Shown here in pieces: positions 8,308 to 16,094 of a DNA stretch of 64,000 bases. Numbering within the stretch: position 1 is the first letter of the stretch; each line of letters starts with the position of its first letter. This DNA is from an uncultured SAR86 cluster bacterium (lineage in GTDB: Bacteria; Pseudomonadota; Gammaproteobacteria; Magnimaribacterales; Magnimaribacteraceae), in contig CACLAF010000002.1 in assembly GCA_902604855.1 (NCBI GenBank), positions 117,129 through 181,128 of the forward strand, given 5' to 3'. The notes under the pieces were generated by a model, which saw nothing but the letters and a program-made list of their open reading frames with translations, was not told where the DNA came from and did not search any database. The position numbers were made by a program, and so were the translations under genes.

Positions 8308-8985
8308 ATGAAATCACTAAAATATTATCTTGCAGTTTTATGTATTGGTTTTATTTCAACAACATATTCTGCTGGTTATGCTGATGCTTATTTCTATAAA
8401 GCCAAACCAGGTAAATTAACCGAAGCTGCAGAATTGATGAAAGAAGGAAGAGATATTGGTCTTGCAAATGACCAACTGGTAATTGTGCATCAACAAAATA
8501 TCGGTAGGGGAGCAGAAAAAATGTTCTTATGGGTTGACTTCTTCAACACATATGAAGATAGGGCTAAAGCATATACTGCGGAAGCTTGGACACCTTATCT
8601 CAAAAAATTTAATAGCCAAGAAATCCTCGAACCAGTAAGAAGTTACCAAATGACTTCCTTAGATGATATAGATCCAGGAGATTACATAGTTCAGGTATGG
8701 ATATGGGATCCAAAGAAAGGCAAAGCAGCTGAAACATTGGAGGCTCTAGAAGAGGCAAAAACTATATTTGAAAAACATGGCTTTCTTATTGATCTATGGC
8801 AGCATGGATTGGGTAGTAAAAATTACTATCAATTTGTTATGTTATCAACATCAGAAGAAGCTCAAGCAAAGTCTCTTTCATCTTTAGAGAGTGATGCCGA
8901 GTGGCAAGAAAAACAAATGGAGTGGTTTGATGAAGAGAAATATGGAAAATTAGTTGAAAGCTATCAAGTTACTAGCCTTAATTAA
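8308..8985 (+). CDS. Exported protein with two tandem dimeric alpha/beta-barrel-like halves
   Basis: A 225-residue protein with a signal peptide (about residues 1-22, hydrophobic core then TTYSAGYA). The mature part divides into two similar halves. Each opens with an aromatic beta strand (DAYFYKAKPGK and YIVQVWIWDPKKGK), continues with a helix rich in Glu/Ala and ends with the same ESYQVTSL / RSYQMTSL strand. This repeat resembles the stress-responsive A/B barrel or ABM ferredoxin-like fold, but I see no catalytic motif. GGAG precedes the start by 8-9 nt. The MDR oxidoreductase starts 7 nt after its stop, implying co-transcription. Function unknown. Confidence 0.65.
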   Translation: MKSLKYYLAVLCIGFISTTYSAGYADAYFYKAKPGKLTEAAELMKEGRDIGLANDQLVIVHQQNIGRGAEKMFLWVDFFNTYEDRAKAYTAEAWTPYLKKFNSQEILEPVRSYQMTSLDDIDPGDYIVQVWIWDPKKGKAAETLEALEEAKTIFEKHGFLIDLWQHGLGSKNYYQFVMLSTSEEAQAKSLSSLESDAEWQEKQMEWFDEEKYGKLVESYQVTSLN

Positions 8986-8992
8986 ATAAATC

Positions 8993-10105
8993 ATGACAGT
9001 ATCCAAACAAATCAAATCTAAAATCTCCAGAGATGGCTTACTAACAATATCTTTAAATCAGGTGGAGGTTCCTGAACCTGGTGATAATGAAGTTCTAATT
9101 AAAGTTCAAGCAGCACCAATAAATCCATCAGATCTGGGGCTCTTGGTTGGACCAGCAGATATTTCTTCACTAAAAGAAGTAGAAAAAGGTTCAGTAATAG
9201 AAATGAAAGTTCCAGATGGGTTAATTAGATCTGTTGCAGCAAGATTTGATCAAAACTTGCCTGTCGGTAATGAAGGTGCTGGAATAGTTGAATCTGCTGG
9301 TAAAGGGGCAGAACATTTGATAGGCAAAATTGTAGGTCTAGCTGGTGGCGCAATGTATTCTGAATATAGGTGTGTTCCAGCATCAAGTTGCTTGGTTATG
9401 AATGATGGTACTGCGGCAGAACAAGCTGCATCTTGTTTTGTTAATCCATTAACTGCTCTGGGGATGGTAGAGACTATGAGAATGGAAAATCATACTGGCC
9501 TTGTTCATACAGCAGCAGCGTCCAATTTAGGGCAAATGCTAATCAAAATTTGCTTATCTGAAGATATTCCTTTGGTGAATATAGTTAGAAAAGAAGAACA
9601 TGTAGATATGCTTAAATCCATTGGGGCAAATTATGTCTGCAATTCAAGTTTGAACAGTTTTATGGATGATCTTATAGAAGCTCTTGTTCAGTCAGGATCT
9701 ACTTTAGGCTTTGATGCGACCGGAGGTGGAAAACTATCCAGTCAAATATTAACTGCGATGGAACTTGCCGCAAATAAAACTGCAACTGAATATAGCAGAT
9801 ATGGATCAGATAAATTTAAACAGGTATATATATATGGAGGACTGGATAGAAGCCCAACGACGCTAACTAGATCTTTTGGTTTTTCTTGGGGTTTAGGTGG
9901 CTGGTTGCTAACTCCCTTCATAGGAAAAATTGGACCTGAAAGGTTTGGAGAATTACAAAAAAAAGTTGCTGATGAAATCGGCACAACCTTTGAAAGTAAA
10001 TACTCTAATATAATTTCTTTGGAAGAGACCTTAAAAGTAGAGAATATTCTGTCTTATACAAAGCAAGCAACTGGAGATAAATATCTTATAAAGCCAAGCT
10101 CTTGA
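8993..10105 (+). CDS. MDR-superfamily oxidoreductase (quinone reductase / zinc-less alcohol dehydrogenase-like)
   Basis: A 370-residue medium-chain dehydrogenase/reductase. The GroES-like domain holds EVLIKVQAAPINPSDLG and NEGAGIVESAG; the Rossmann domain follows from about residue 160. The zinc-ligand Cys/His motif of classical alcohol dehydrogenases is absent, so this is closer to quinone oxidoreductase or enoyl reductase members that use NADPH without zinc. A TAAS-N-LGQ stretch stands in place of the usual AAAGGVG nucleotide loop. It follows the exported protein by 7 nt. Substrate unknown. The 128 nt after the stop (10106-10233) show no feature. Confidence 0.82.
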   Translation: MTVSKQIKSKISRDGLLTISLNQVEVPEPGDNEVLIKVQAAPINPSDLGLLVGPADISSLKEVEKGSVIEMKVPDGLIRSVAARFDQNLPVGNEGAGIVESAGKGAEHLIGKIVGLAGGAMYSEYRCVPASSCLVMNDGTAAEQAASCFVNPLTALGMVETMRMENHTGLVHTAAASNLGQMLIKICLSEDIPLVNIVRKEEHVDMLKSIGANYVCNSSLNSFMDDLIEALVQSGSTLGFDATGGGKLSSQILTAMELAANKTATEYSRYGSDKFKQVYIYGGLDRSPTTLTRSFGFSWGLGGWLLTPFIGKIGPERFGELQKKVADEIGTTFESKYSNIISLEETLKVENILSYTKQATGDKYLIKPSS

Positions 10106-10233
10106 TTCATGCAAAAGGATTAACTTTGAACACGGTTAAGTTGCCTTCTTTGATAGAGCAAAACTTTTAGATGGAAGAACCTAACCCCTTATGGGCAGTA
10201 GTTTTGCAAATATATTTTGCCACTTTACTCCGA

Positions 10234-10932
10234 TTAACTAAATTCTTTGCTACAAGTCCTTATTGCAGTGAGAAGGATAAAATAGATATTAGTGATTATC
10301 CACAATGTGAAAGCCGCTTCTATGAGATTCTCATTTAACTCTCTAAAATAAAGAATTAATACTGTTGTGATCATCCAAATTGCCAAAACTGATAGAGACA
10401 CGAATCTGTATCTTTTTACTCTGAAAGGATGTAAGTACTTAATTGGAATAAAGGTAAAAATTGCTAAGAAGCAAATAGTAATAAAATTAAGAAAAGGGTC
10501 AGTATCTAAAATATAAAAATAAAGAATAACAATATTCCATAAAGCTGGAAATCCTGAAAAATAAAAATCTGAAGTTTTTATATTTCTATTCGCAAATGTA
10601 TAGCATGAAACCGCTAGGATGATAAAAGCAGAAATCACCTCCTTACCTGCAGGAACAAAATTCAACCAATAGATTACAAATACAGGAACAAAAACATAAT
10701 TAAGATAGTCGATTATGTTATCTAAATTTTCTCCATTAATATGAGGAGTATGCCTTTTAACATCAACCATTCTTGCAAGAGATCCATCAACACCATCAAC
10801 GAATAGAGCTAATGCAAGATAGAAAAAAACTAGTTCAAGGTTCTGCTCAATGCTGGCAACTAAAGCCAAAAAGCTAAGTAGAACACCTGATATAGTAAAA
10901 AGATGCACTAAATAAGATAAAAAAACCTTCAA
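10234..10932 (-). CDS. pcs: Phosphatidylcholine synthase (CDP-alcohol phosphatidyltransferase family)
   Basis: A 232-residue integral membrane enzyme that joins CDP-diacylglycerol directly with choline to make phosphatidylcholine and CMP. The CDP-alcohol phosphotransferase motif is D49-G-S-L-A-R54, then G67 and the paired aspartates D71 and D75. The DGVDGSLAR start and the LDNIIDYLNY end match bacterial Pcs better than phosphatidylglycerophosphate or phosphatidylserine synthases. About seven membrane helices are predicted from hydrophobicity. It lies 4 nt downstream of the SnoaL-like gene on the same strand. Pcs needs choline from outside the cell, but no choline transporter is seen here. Confidence 0.85.
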   Translation of the reverse strand: MKVFLSYLVHLFTISGVLLSFLALVASIEQNLELVFFYLALALFVDGVDGSLARMVDVKRHTPHINGENLDNIIDYLNYVFVPVFVIYWLNFVPAGKEVISAFIILAVSCYTFANRNIKTSDFYFSGFPALWNIVILYFYILDTDPFLNFITICFLAIFTFIPIKYLHPFRVKRYRFVSLSVLAIWMITTVLILYFRELNENLIEAAFTLWIITNIYFILLTAIRTCSKEFS

Positions 10933-10936
10933 ATTC

Positions 10937-11365
10937 TTAAGTCTTCAATTTATCAAGCATTTTACCCATCATTTCATGTAAGGTATTTACTGCCTGCAAA
11001 GGTCTCACAATTACCTTAAACTCTGTGATTTTATTATCTTCATCCCAAGTTATTAAGTCGATGCCATTAACGTATATACCATTCATTTCAGTTTCGAATT
11101 CTAGACATGCCGAATTGCCGCTAATAATCTCTTTCACATACTTAAACTTAGAGTTCTTTTTATCTGGATCTTTATTTGTTTTTTCAGAACTAAATACGCC
11201 TGAAGCAGCAGACAAATATAACTTCGTAATTGCTTTTCCTCTTTGGGGTGTAAATACAACTGGCGAATAAAATATAACATTTTCGTGAAGAAGCTCGTCT
11301 AGTTTATCCTCTGCTCCCAAACCGTCGCTTTTCATTACATCATGCCATTTATCTACTGCATTCAT
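10937..11365 (-). CDS. SnoaL-like / NTF2-fold protein
   Basis: A 142-residue protein of the NTF2-like superfamily: N-terminal helix with KWHDVM, LDELLHENVIFYSP as the first strand, and a C-terminal beta sheet with LITWDEDNKITEFKVIVRP, typical of SnoaL-like folds. I start it at the ATG at 11365, preceded by AAGGAT, and not at the TTG at 11383 that overlaps this site. It is 4 nt upstream of pcs in the same direction. The family includes isomerases, cyclases and proteins without known activity, so no reaction is assigned. Confidence 0.75.
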   Translation of the reverse strand: MNAVDKWHDVMKSDGLGAEDKLDELLHENVIFYSPVVFTPQRGKAITKLYLSAASGVFSSEKTNKDPDKKNSKFKYVKEIISGNSACLEFETEMNGIYVNGIDLITWDEDNKITEFKVIVRPLQAVNTLHEMMGKMLDKLKT

Positions 11366-11391
11366 TTTTATATCCTTATTCAACGTTTTTT

Positions 11392-11468
11392 TGGCGGGGC
11401 TGGCAGGATTCGAACCTGCTACCTTCTAGTTCGTAGCCAGACACTCTATCCAAATGAGCTACAGCCCC
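11392..11468 (-). tRNA. tRNA-Arg (ACG)
   Basis: A 77-nt minus-strand cloverleaf. Acceptor GGGGCTG pairs with CAGCCCC, the T-arm is GCAGG-TTCGAAT-CCTGC, and the anticodon loop CTACGAA gives ACG, which is read with inosine in bacteria. CCA is encoded. It lies 43 nt downstream of csrA; csrA followed by tRNA-Arg(ACG) genes is also the order in Escherichia coli. Confidence 0.96.
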
Positions 11469-11511
11469 TGGAATAGATTATAACTCCTATTCAGATAACT
11501 TCATTCGCTAT

Positions 11512-11679
11512 CTAATCTTCACTTGAGATACGATTGTATACTTCTTCTCGATGAATTTTGACTTCATCTGGAGCAGTAATACCTATCCTTACCTGCCCGC
11601 CTCTGATATCTAAAACCGTAATTTTGATATCATTGCCAATATACATTGACTCTTCAGCCTTCCTGCTTAGTACTAACAT
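11512..11679 (-). CDS. csrA: Carbon storage regulator CsrA (RsmA)
   Basis: A 55-residue RNA-binding regulator found by translating the minus strand. It begins [16 protein letters not shown], continues with the beta strand around [11 protein letters not shown] and TAPDEV, and ends in the [11 protein letters not shown] helix. These are the diagnostic CsrA segments, including the N-terminal LVLSRK and the VHREE-like RNA-contact helix. A strong GGGGAGGGTT ribosome site precedes the ATG. CsrA dimers bind GGA motifs in 5' leaders, controlling carbon metabolism and motility, and are sequestered by CsrB-type RNAs. The gene is followed by tRNA-Arg(ACG), as in other gammaproteobacteria. It is short and easy to miss. 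Confidence 0.97.
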   Translation of the reverse strand: MLVLSRKAEESMYIGNDIKITVLDIRGGQVRIGITAPDEVKIHREEVYNRISSED

Positions 11680-11746
11680 AAACCCTCCCCAGTAATCTAT
11701 GTACCTTAAGAACCTTACCAGTTATGAATGATAAGAAAAAGGTTTT

Positions 11747-12136
11747 TTAGGAGTTTTTTAGTACTTTTTCGAGTTGGTCAAGAGAGGAAAGCATACCTTG
11801 TCGGATAGCCTCAGAAAATTCAGGAGGATCAATTTCCTGAGTCCATTCAAAAATTGTATTACCTTCCATTTTTGATAATTTAATTTTTGCTAAATGGTGT
11901 TGAATAGGAATGACAGTCTCTATTGCAGAATATGATAGCTCCATATTCTCATGATTAAATTCTATTATTTCTTCAACTAGTCTGCCCATACCTGTCATCT
12001 TGAAGATCCTTTTGTTGCCATCTAGTTCAATGCTCTCGACTCCTGGCACCCAGTCACTTCGAGAGATATTACTCACAATTTCCCAAATAATTTCTGGAGA
12101 AGCTTTGAATTCTTTTTTTTCTTTGATCGTAATCAT
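11747..12136 (-). CDS. SRPBCC / START-like domain protein
   Basis: A 129-residue cytoplasmic protein of the Bet v1 / polyketide-cyclase fold. It opens with an IKEKKEF strand and the ASPEIIWEIVSNISR helix, continues with DWVPGVESIEL, and ends with a long helix with LDQLEKVLK. These proteins bind hydrophobic ligands in a central cavity; no catalytic residue can be singled out. It lies 70 nt downstream of the HSDL2-like SDR on the same strand and 67 nt upstream of csrA. A lipid or steroid-like ligand would fit its SDR neighbour, but that is inference. Confidence 0.78.
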   Translation of the reverse strand: MITIKEKKEFKASPEIIWEIVSNISRSDWVPGVESIELDGNKRIFKMTGMGRLVEEIIEFNHENMELSYSAIETVIPIQHHLAKIKLSKMEGNTIFEWTQEIDPPEFSEAIRQGMLSSLDQLEKVLKNS

Positions 12137-12206
12137 AAATTTCTGACTTATTTTCCTGCTAAAAGTTTAATGTTAGATAGATAAAAAAAGAGGGAGATTA
12201 AACTTT

Positions 12207-13067
12207 TTAACTATTCTTTGCAGCTTCTGGTGGTTCGATATCATCAGGAACAAAAAAGTCCGGTGCTAATTCAGAAAAAGGGACTTCAGCATACTGAGAG
12301 AAATCAGTTACTCCATTGTCGGCAAGTAAATTGTCATCAATACAAAAATTTCCTGTAAATTCTTTGGAATCTTTAGTCAATATTACGTAAGCAGCATCAG
12401 CCATGATCTCTGGAGATCTTGATATACTCATAATGCTATCTCCTCCTAAGGTATTCTTAATAGCTGCAGTTGCGACAGCAGTTCTAGGCCATAGTGCATT
12501 TACGGCAACGCCCTCTTCTTTAAATTCTTCTGCCATACCAAGAACACATAGACTCATTCCAAATTTAGCCATCGTGTATGCAACATGCGGACCGAACCAT
12601 TTTGGATCCATATCCAAAGGTGGTGATAAATTTAGAATATGAGGATTTTCAGATTTTAGTAAATGCGGAAGGCAAACTTTACTGACCAAAAAAGTGCCTC
12701 TAGCATTTATTTGATTCATTAAATCATACCTTTTCATATCAGTTTGAAGAGTACCAGTCAATTGAATCGCTGACGCATTATTTACACAAATATCAATACC
12801 TCCAAAATGCTCTAAGCCTTTATTTACTGCATCCCTAACATTCTCTTCATCTCGTATATCACAAATTACAGGTAATGCTTGGCCCCCTTCTTCAATAATT
12901 TCGTCTGCAGCGGTATAGATAGTACCAGGGAGTTTGGGGTGAGGTTCAGCTGTTTTTGCAGCCAAAATAATATTTGCACCATCTTTAGCGGCTCTCTTAG
13001 CTATAGCAAGCCCAATTCCCCTGCTGGCCCCCGAAACAAATAAAGTTTTATTTTTAAGATCATCCAT
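12207..13067 (-). CDS. HSDL2-like short-chain dehydrogenase
   Basis: A 286-residue SDR. The cofactor motif is GASRGIG at residues 13-19, and the segment LAAKTAEPHPKLPGTIYTAA is a hallmark of hydroxysteroid dehydrogenase-like protein 2. NNASA and an YTMAK catalytic motif follow. In animals HSDL2 is peroxisomal and carries an extra SCP2 sterol-carrier domain; that domain is absent here, as in most bacterial homologues. A strong AAAGGAGAAA ribosome site sits before the ATG. The downstream neighbour is a START-like protein. The likely substrate is a long-chain hydroxyacyl or steroid-like compound, not proven. Confidence 0.86.
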   Translation of the reverse strand: MDDLKNKTLFVSGASRGIGLAIAKRAAKDGANIILAAKTAEPHPKLPGTIYTAADEIIEEGGQALPVICDIRDEENVRDAVNKGLEHFGGIDICVNNASAIQLTGTLQTDMKRYDLMNQINARGTFLVSKVCLPHLLKSENPHILNLSPPLDMDPKWFGPHVAYTMAKFGMSLCVLGMAEEFKEEGVAVNALWPRTAVATAAIKNTLGGDSIMSISRSPEIMADAAYVILTKDSKEFTGNFCIDDNLLADNGVTDFSQYAEVPFSELAPDFFVPDDIEPPEAAKNS

Positions 13068-13217
13068 AATTTTCTCCTTTAACTTGGCGGATAGTTTACC
13101 TCAAGAACCCTAAGTCTCTGTTACCTGTCAGTATATCAATTCCAGCAATGGAAAGCTTTATTGCCTTACTCGTTCTTCGCTAGATAAATCTGTGCTTGCA
13201 TTCACATAAGTTTAAGA

Positions 13218-13307
13218 TGGCGGAGAGAGAGGGATTCGAACCCTCGAAGGCTTTGACACCTTACACGCTTTCCAAGCGTGCGCATTCGACCACTCTGCCA
13301 TCTCTCC
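13218..13307 (-). tRNA. tRNA-Ser (GGA)
   Basis: A 90-nt class II tRNA on the minus strand. Acceptor GGAGAGA pairs with TCTCTCC, anticodon loop TTGGAAA gives GGA, a long variable arm (GTGTAAGG...) follows, and the T-loop is GGGTTCGAATCCC. The encoded CCA is the complement of 13218-13220. The flanking stretch 13068-13217 shows nothing else. Confidence 0.96.
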
Positions 13308-13364
13308 GTTTTGTTGCGGCATTATAGTGTTTTTTAAAGAAATATTTGAAGAACAAGTTGTTTA

Positions 13365-13565
13365 TCAGTAATGCGGAGGTTTCTCAGCTATATCTTCTAT
13401 AATATTTTTATCGTAGGATTCTTTTAAAGATTTCAATTCTTCTTTCAATAAAATTATCTCTTTCTGTTGAATACTCAACTCTTTACTAAGCTTTTCTATA
13501 GTATCTTCCTGAAACGTTGCTCTTGCCTCCATTTCATTTAATCTTTTATCCTCTGAATCTTTCAT
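13365..13565 (-). CDS. slyX: SlyX family coiled-coil protein
   Basis: A 66-residue acidic/basic heptad-repeat protein. FQEDTIEKLSKEL followed by QQKEI and the C-terminal EKPPHY are the SlyX signature; the PPHY ending is highly conserved. It probably forms a coiled-coil oligomer; its cellular role is not established. It is the last gene of a minus-strand run, 10 nt downstream of queF. Confidence 0.88.
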   Translation of the reverse strand: MKDSEDKRLNEMEARATFQEDTIEKLSKELSIQQKEIILLKEELKSLKESYDKNIIEDIAEKPPHY

Positions 13566-13575
13566 TTATTTAAGT

Positions 13576-14373
13576 TTACTGTCTAATATCTCTAGCCATT
13601 TCAATATCATAATTTGGTGTAGTTCTTATAGGATTAATTTCTATTCCACCTCTTCTAAGAAAATTTGCTCTCACTGAAAGCTCTTTCAATCTACAACGTT
13701 TCAGTATGTCTGTAAAAATTCTTTCAACACATTCTTCATGAAATCCCTGATGATTTCTGTAGGAGAGTAGGTATCGAAGGAGTCCATCATGTTGGATTAA
13801 ATTTCCACTGTAGGAAATATATATGGTAGCCCAATCTGGTTGAGATGTAACTGGACATAAACTTCTAAAAAGGCTGCACGACAGATATTCTCTAATATCT
13901 TCATTTTCACCTGGCTCAATTACTTGAGAATTTGGATAAGAATCTATCTTATCCAGATATTCTTCATCAATAGAGGTAGAGTTATCTGAAATTGATCTAG
14001 GCACTGCGTCTAAATCAACATTTACATCAGTATTCAAGACATTATCTAAATCATCTTTAATTAGCCCTTTGAGAAAATCTATAGATTTAAATTTTTTATT
14101 ATTAAGAGAATATAAATATAATTTTAAAGATTTTGATTCCACAAAAAATTTAGAGTTGCAATCATATGAAATGTTAAGAATCTTATTTTGAGGTATGCCT
14201 TGATTATTTAGCCACGAAGTCTCATAGGAAGTCCAAAAATCTTTACCATGAAAATCTGGAAATTCATTTAAACCATTTTTTATTCTTGAATCTAACCTAC
14301 TCATTGGTGAGAGGATGGAAGGATCATACTGTAAAGGAATAGTCGAATCTTGTCCGAGGATTATATTGCCCAT
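13576..14373 (-). CDS. queF: NADPH-dependent 7-cyano-7-deazaguanine reductase (type II QueF)
   Basis: A 265-residue tunneling-fold enzyme that reduces preQ0 to preQ1 on the route to queuosine in tRNA. The length and bipartite layout match the long (Escherichia coli-type) QueF: ESKS at 79-82, the catalytic cysteine C173 in SLCPVTSQPDW with D180, and the C-terminal ECVERIF and RRGGIEINP segments. It lies between the YadH-like permease (3 nt upstream) and slyX (10 nt downstream), so it is probably transcribed with them. No other queuosine biosynthesis gene is in the window. Confidence 0.95.
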   Translation of the reverse strand: MGNIILGQDSTIPLQYDPSILSPMSRLDSRIKNGLNEFPDFHGKDFWTSYETSWLNNQGIPQNKILNISYDCNSKFFVESKSLKLYLYSLNNKKFKSIDFLKGLIKDDLDNVLNTDVNVDLDAVPRSISDNSTSIDEEYLDKIDSYPNSQVIEPGENEDIREYLSCSLFRSLCPVTSQPDWATIYISYSGNLIQHDGLLRYLLSYRNHQGFHEECVERIFTDILKRCRLKELSVRANFLRRGGIEINPIRTTPNYDIEMARDIRQ

Positions 14374-14376
14374 TCT

Positions 14377-15165
14377 CTAAGTTCTGATGCCACGTCCTTT
14401 GTGCAGGAACCATAAACAAATAGAAGCAAAAAGGATTATAAAAGCTATGATCATAAAAATTGCGGAGTTTATTGAAAAACCAAGAGCCTCTAAATCTGAA
14501 GCGCCCAAAATTGAATATCTAAAAGCATTAATCATATAAAGGATGGGATTGGCTAGTGATACCGTCTGCCAAAATGAAGGAAGTAATTGAATAGAGTAGA
14601 AAACCCCACCAAGATAGATCAGAGGTTGCATTATAAAAGTTGGAATAATTGATATATCATCAAACGACTCTGCAAATAGAGCATTTAAAAATCCTCCCAA
14701 TGAAAAAAGTATAGATGTAGAAATCACTACAAATATGCTCAAAGTCCAGTTACTTATTGATAAATCATAAAACCATAGAGACACTAAGGTTACTATGCCT
14801 CCAACTAAAAGTCCTCTAGCTACTCCACCAAGAACCCAACCAAGTAAAATTAAATAGTGTGGTAATGGAGTGATGAGCAACTCCTCAATACTTCTTGCAA
14901 ACTTTTGACCAAAAAAAGAGGAAACCACATTTGAATAAGAATTACTTATGACAGACATCATGATTAAACCTGGGATCATAAATTGCATGTAATCGAAGCC
15001 TCCCATTTGTCCAATTCTTTTACCAATGAGCGTTCCAAAAATAACAAAATAAAGCATGATCATGACTGCTGGTGGAATAAGAGTTTGTGTCCAAATCCTC
15101 ATAAATCTATGGATCTCTTTGTATAAAATTGTCAGTAGCGCTCTATATTGTTCTAATGGAGTCAT
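14377..15165 (-). CDS. ABC-2 type exporter permease, YadH-like
   Basis: A 262-residue inner-membrane permease with six predicted helices and the ABC-2 family layout: a cytoplasmic N-terminus (EQYRALLTILYKEIHRFMRIW), a SFFGQKFARSIEELL coupling segment, and GGVFYSIQLLP before the last helices. Its start overlaps the ATPase stop by 4 nt (ATGA), as in yadG-yadH pairs. The exported substrate of YadGH is not established; related proteins export drugs or polysaccharide-linked lipids. Confidence 0.88.
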   Translation of the reverse strand: MTPLEQYRALLTILYKEIHRFMRIWTQTLIPPAVMIMLYFVIFGTLIGKRIGQMGGFDYMQFMIPGLIMMSVISNSYSNVVSSFFGQKFARSIEELLITPLPHYLILLGWVLGGVARGLLVGGIVTLVSLWFYDLSISNWTLSIFVVISTSILFSLGGFLNALFAESFDDISIIPTFIMQPLIYLGGVFYSIQLLPSFWQTVSLANPILYMINAFRYSILGASDLEALGFSINSAIFMIIAFIILFASICLWFLHKGRGIRT

Positions 15166-16091
15166 CTTTCACTTCCATTCAAGTTTGAATCAACTAACCC
15201 CATGAATAATTCTTCTAAACGACCTGTATCATTCCTCATACTAGATATTTGAATTCCAGAATTAGATAAAACTTCAAAAATAGTATTAAGACCCTGGCCT
15301 TTTCCAATAGTTACTTTAAGTTTTTGAGGGTTTTCTAAAACAGCTTCATACCCAAGATTTTTAGGTAATACTTTAACAGGGTTTTTAAGATCAAAGATAA
15401 ATGTCTCCTCTTCCAAGCGAGTTAAAAGTTCTTGCATGCTTGTATTTTCAACGATTTCTCCAGAATCAATTATTGCTATATTGCGGCATAATCTTTCAGC
15501 TTCCTCTAGATAATGTGTGGTTAAAATTATAGTAGTTCCCTCATTATTTATTTCAGTTAGAAAATCCCAAAGAGATCGGCGTAATTCTATATCTACACCT
15601 GCAGTTGGTTCATCTAATATTAGAAGTTCAGGGTTATTTACTAAAGCTTTTGCAACCATAACCCTTCTTTTCATGCCTCCAGACAGTTTTCTGGCTTGCT
15701 CATTACGTTTATCCCATATATCGAGCTTCTGCATATAGTATTTGGCGTTTTCTCTAGCCTCTTTAAAGCTTAATCCATGATAACCGGCTTGATTCCTGAT
15801 AATGTCACCAACCTTTTCGAATTGATTAAAATTAACTTCTTGACCGACAACACCTAGTTTCTTTTTTGCTAGGGAGTGATTTTCATCAATATCAATATCT
15901 AGAATTTTTACTTGGCCTGAGGTTTTTGTTACAAGCGAACTTATAACTCCTATCGTTGTTGACTTACCCGCACCATTCGGTCCAAGTAATGCAAAGAAAT
16001 CACCTTGATTGACCTCTAAATCAATACCTTTCAAGGCTTGCAAGCCTCCAGTGTATTCTTTCTTTAGATTAGAGATAGAGAGGGCTTTCAT
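15162..16091 (-). CDS. ABC exporter ATP-binding protein, YadG-like
   Basis: A 309-residue ATPase. Walker A GPNGAGKS is at 37-44, the signature LSGGM at 136-140, Walker B LLILDEP at 156-162, followed by a D-loop GVD and an H-loop THYLEEAE. The C-terminal roughly 90 residues form the extra domain found in drug- and YadG-type ATPases. It pairs with the overlapping permease gene. The upstream VWA gene ends 3 nt before, so the whole run from moxR to slyX may be one transcript. Confidence 0.92.
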   Translation of the reverse strand: MKALSISNLKKEYTGGLQALKGIDLEVNQGDFFALLGPNGAGKSTTIGVISSLVTKTSGQVKILDIDIDENHSLAKKKLGVVGQEVNFNQFEKVGDIIRNQAGYHGLSFKEARENAKYYMQKLDIWDKRNEQARKLSGGMKRRVMVAKALVNNPELLILDEPTAGVDIELRRSLWDFLTEINNEGTTIILTTHYLEEAERLCRNIAIIDSGEIVENTSMQELLTRLEEETFIFDLKNPVKVLPKNLGYEAVLENPQKLKVTIGKGQGLNTIFEVLSNSGIQISSMRNDTGRLEELFMGLVDSNLNGSER

Positions 16092-16094
16092 GAG

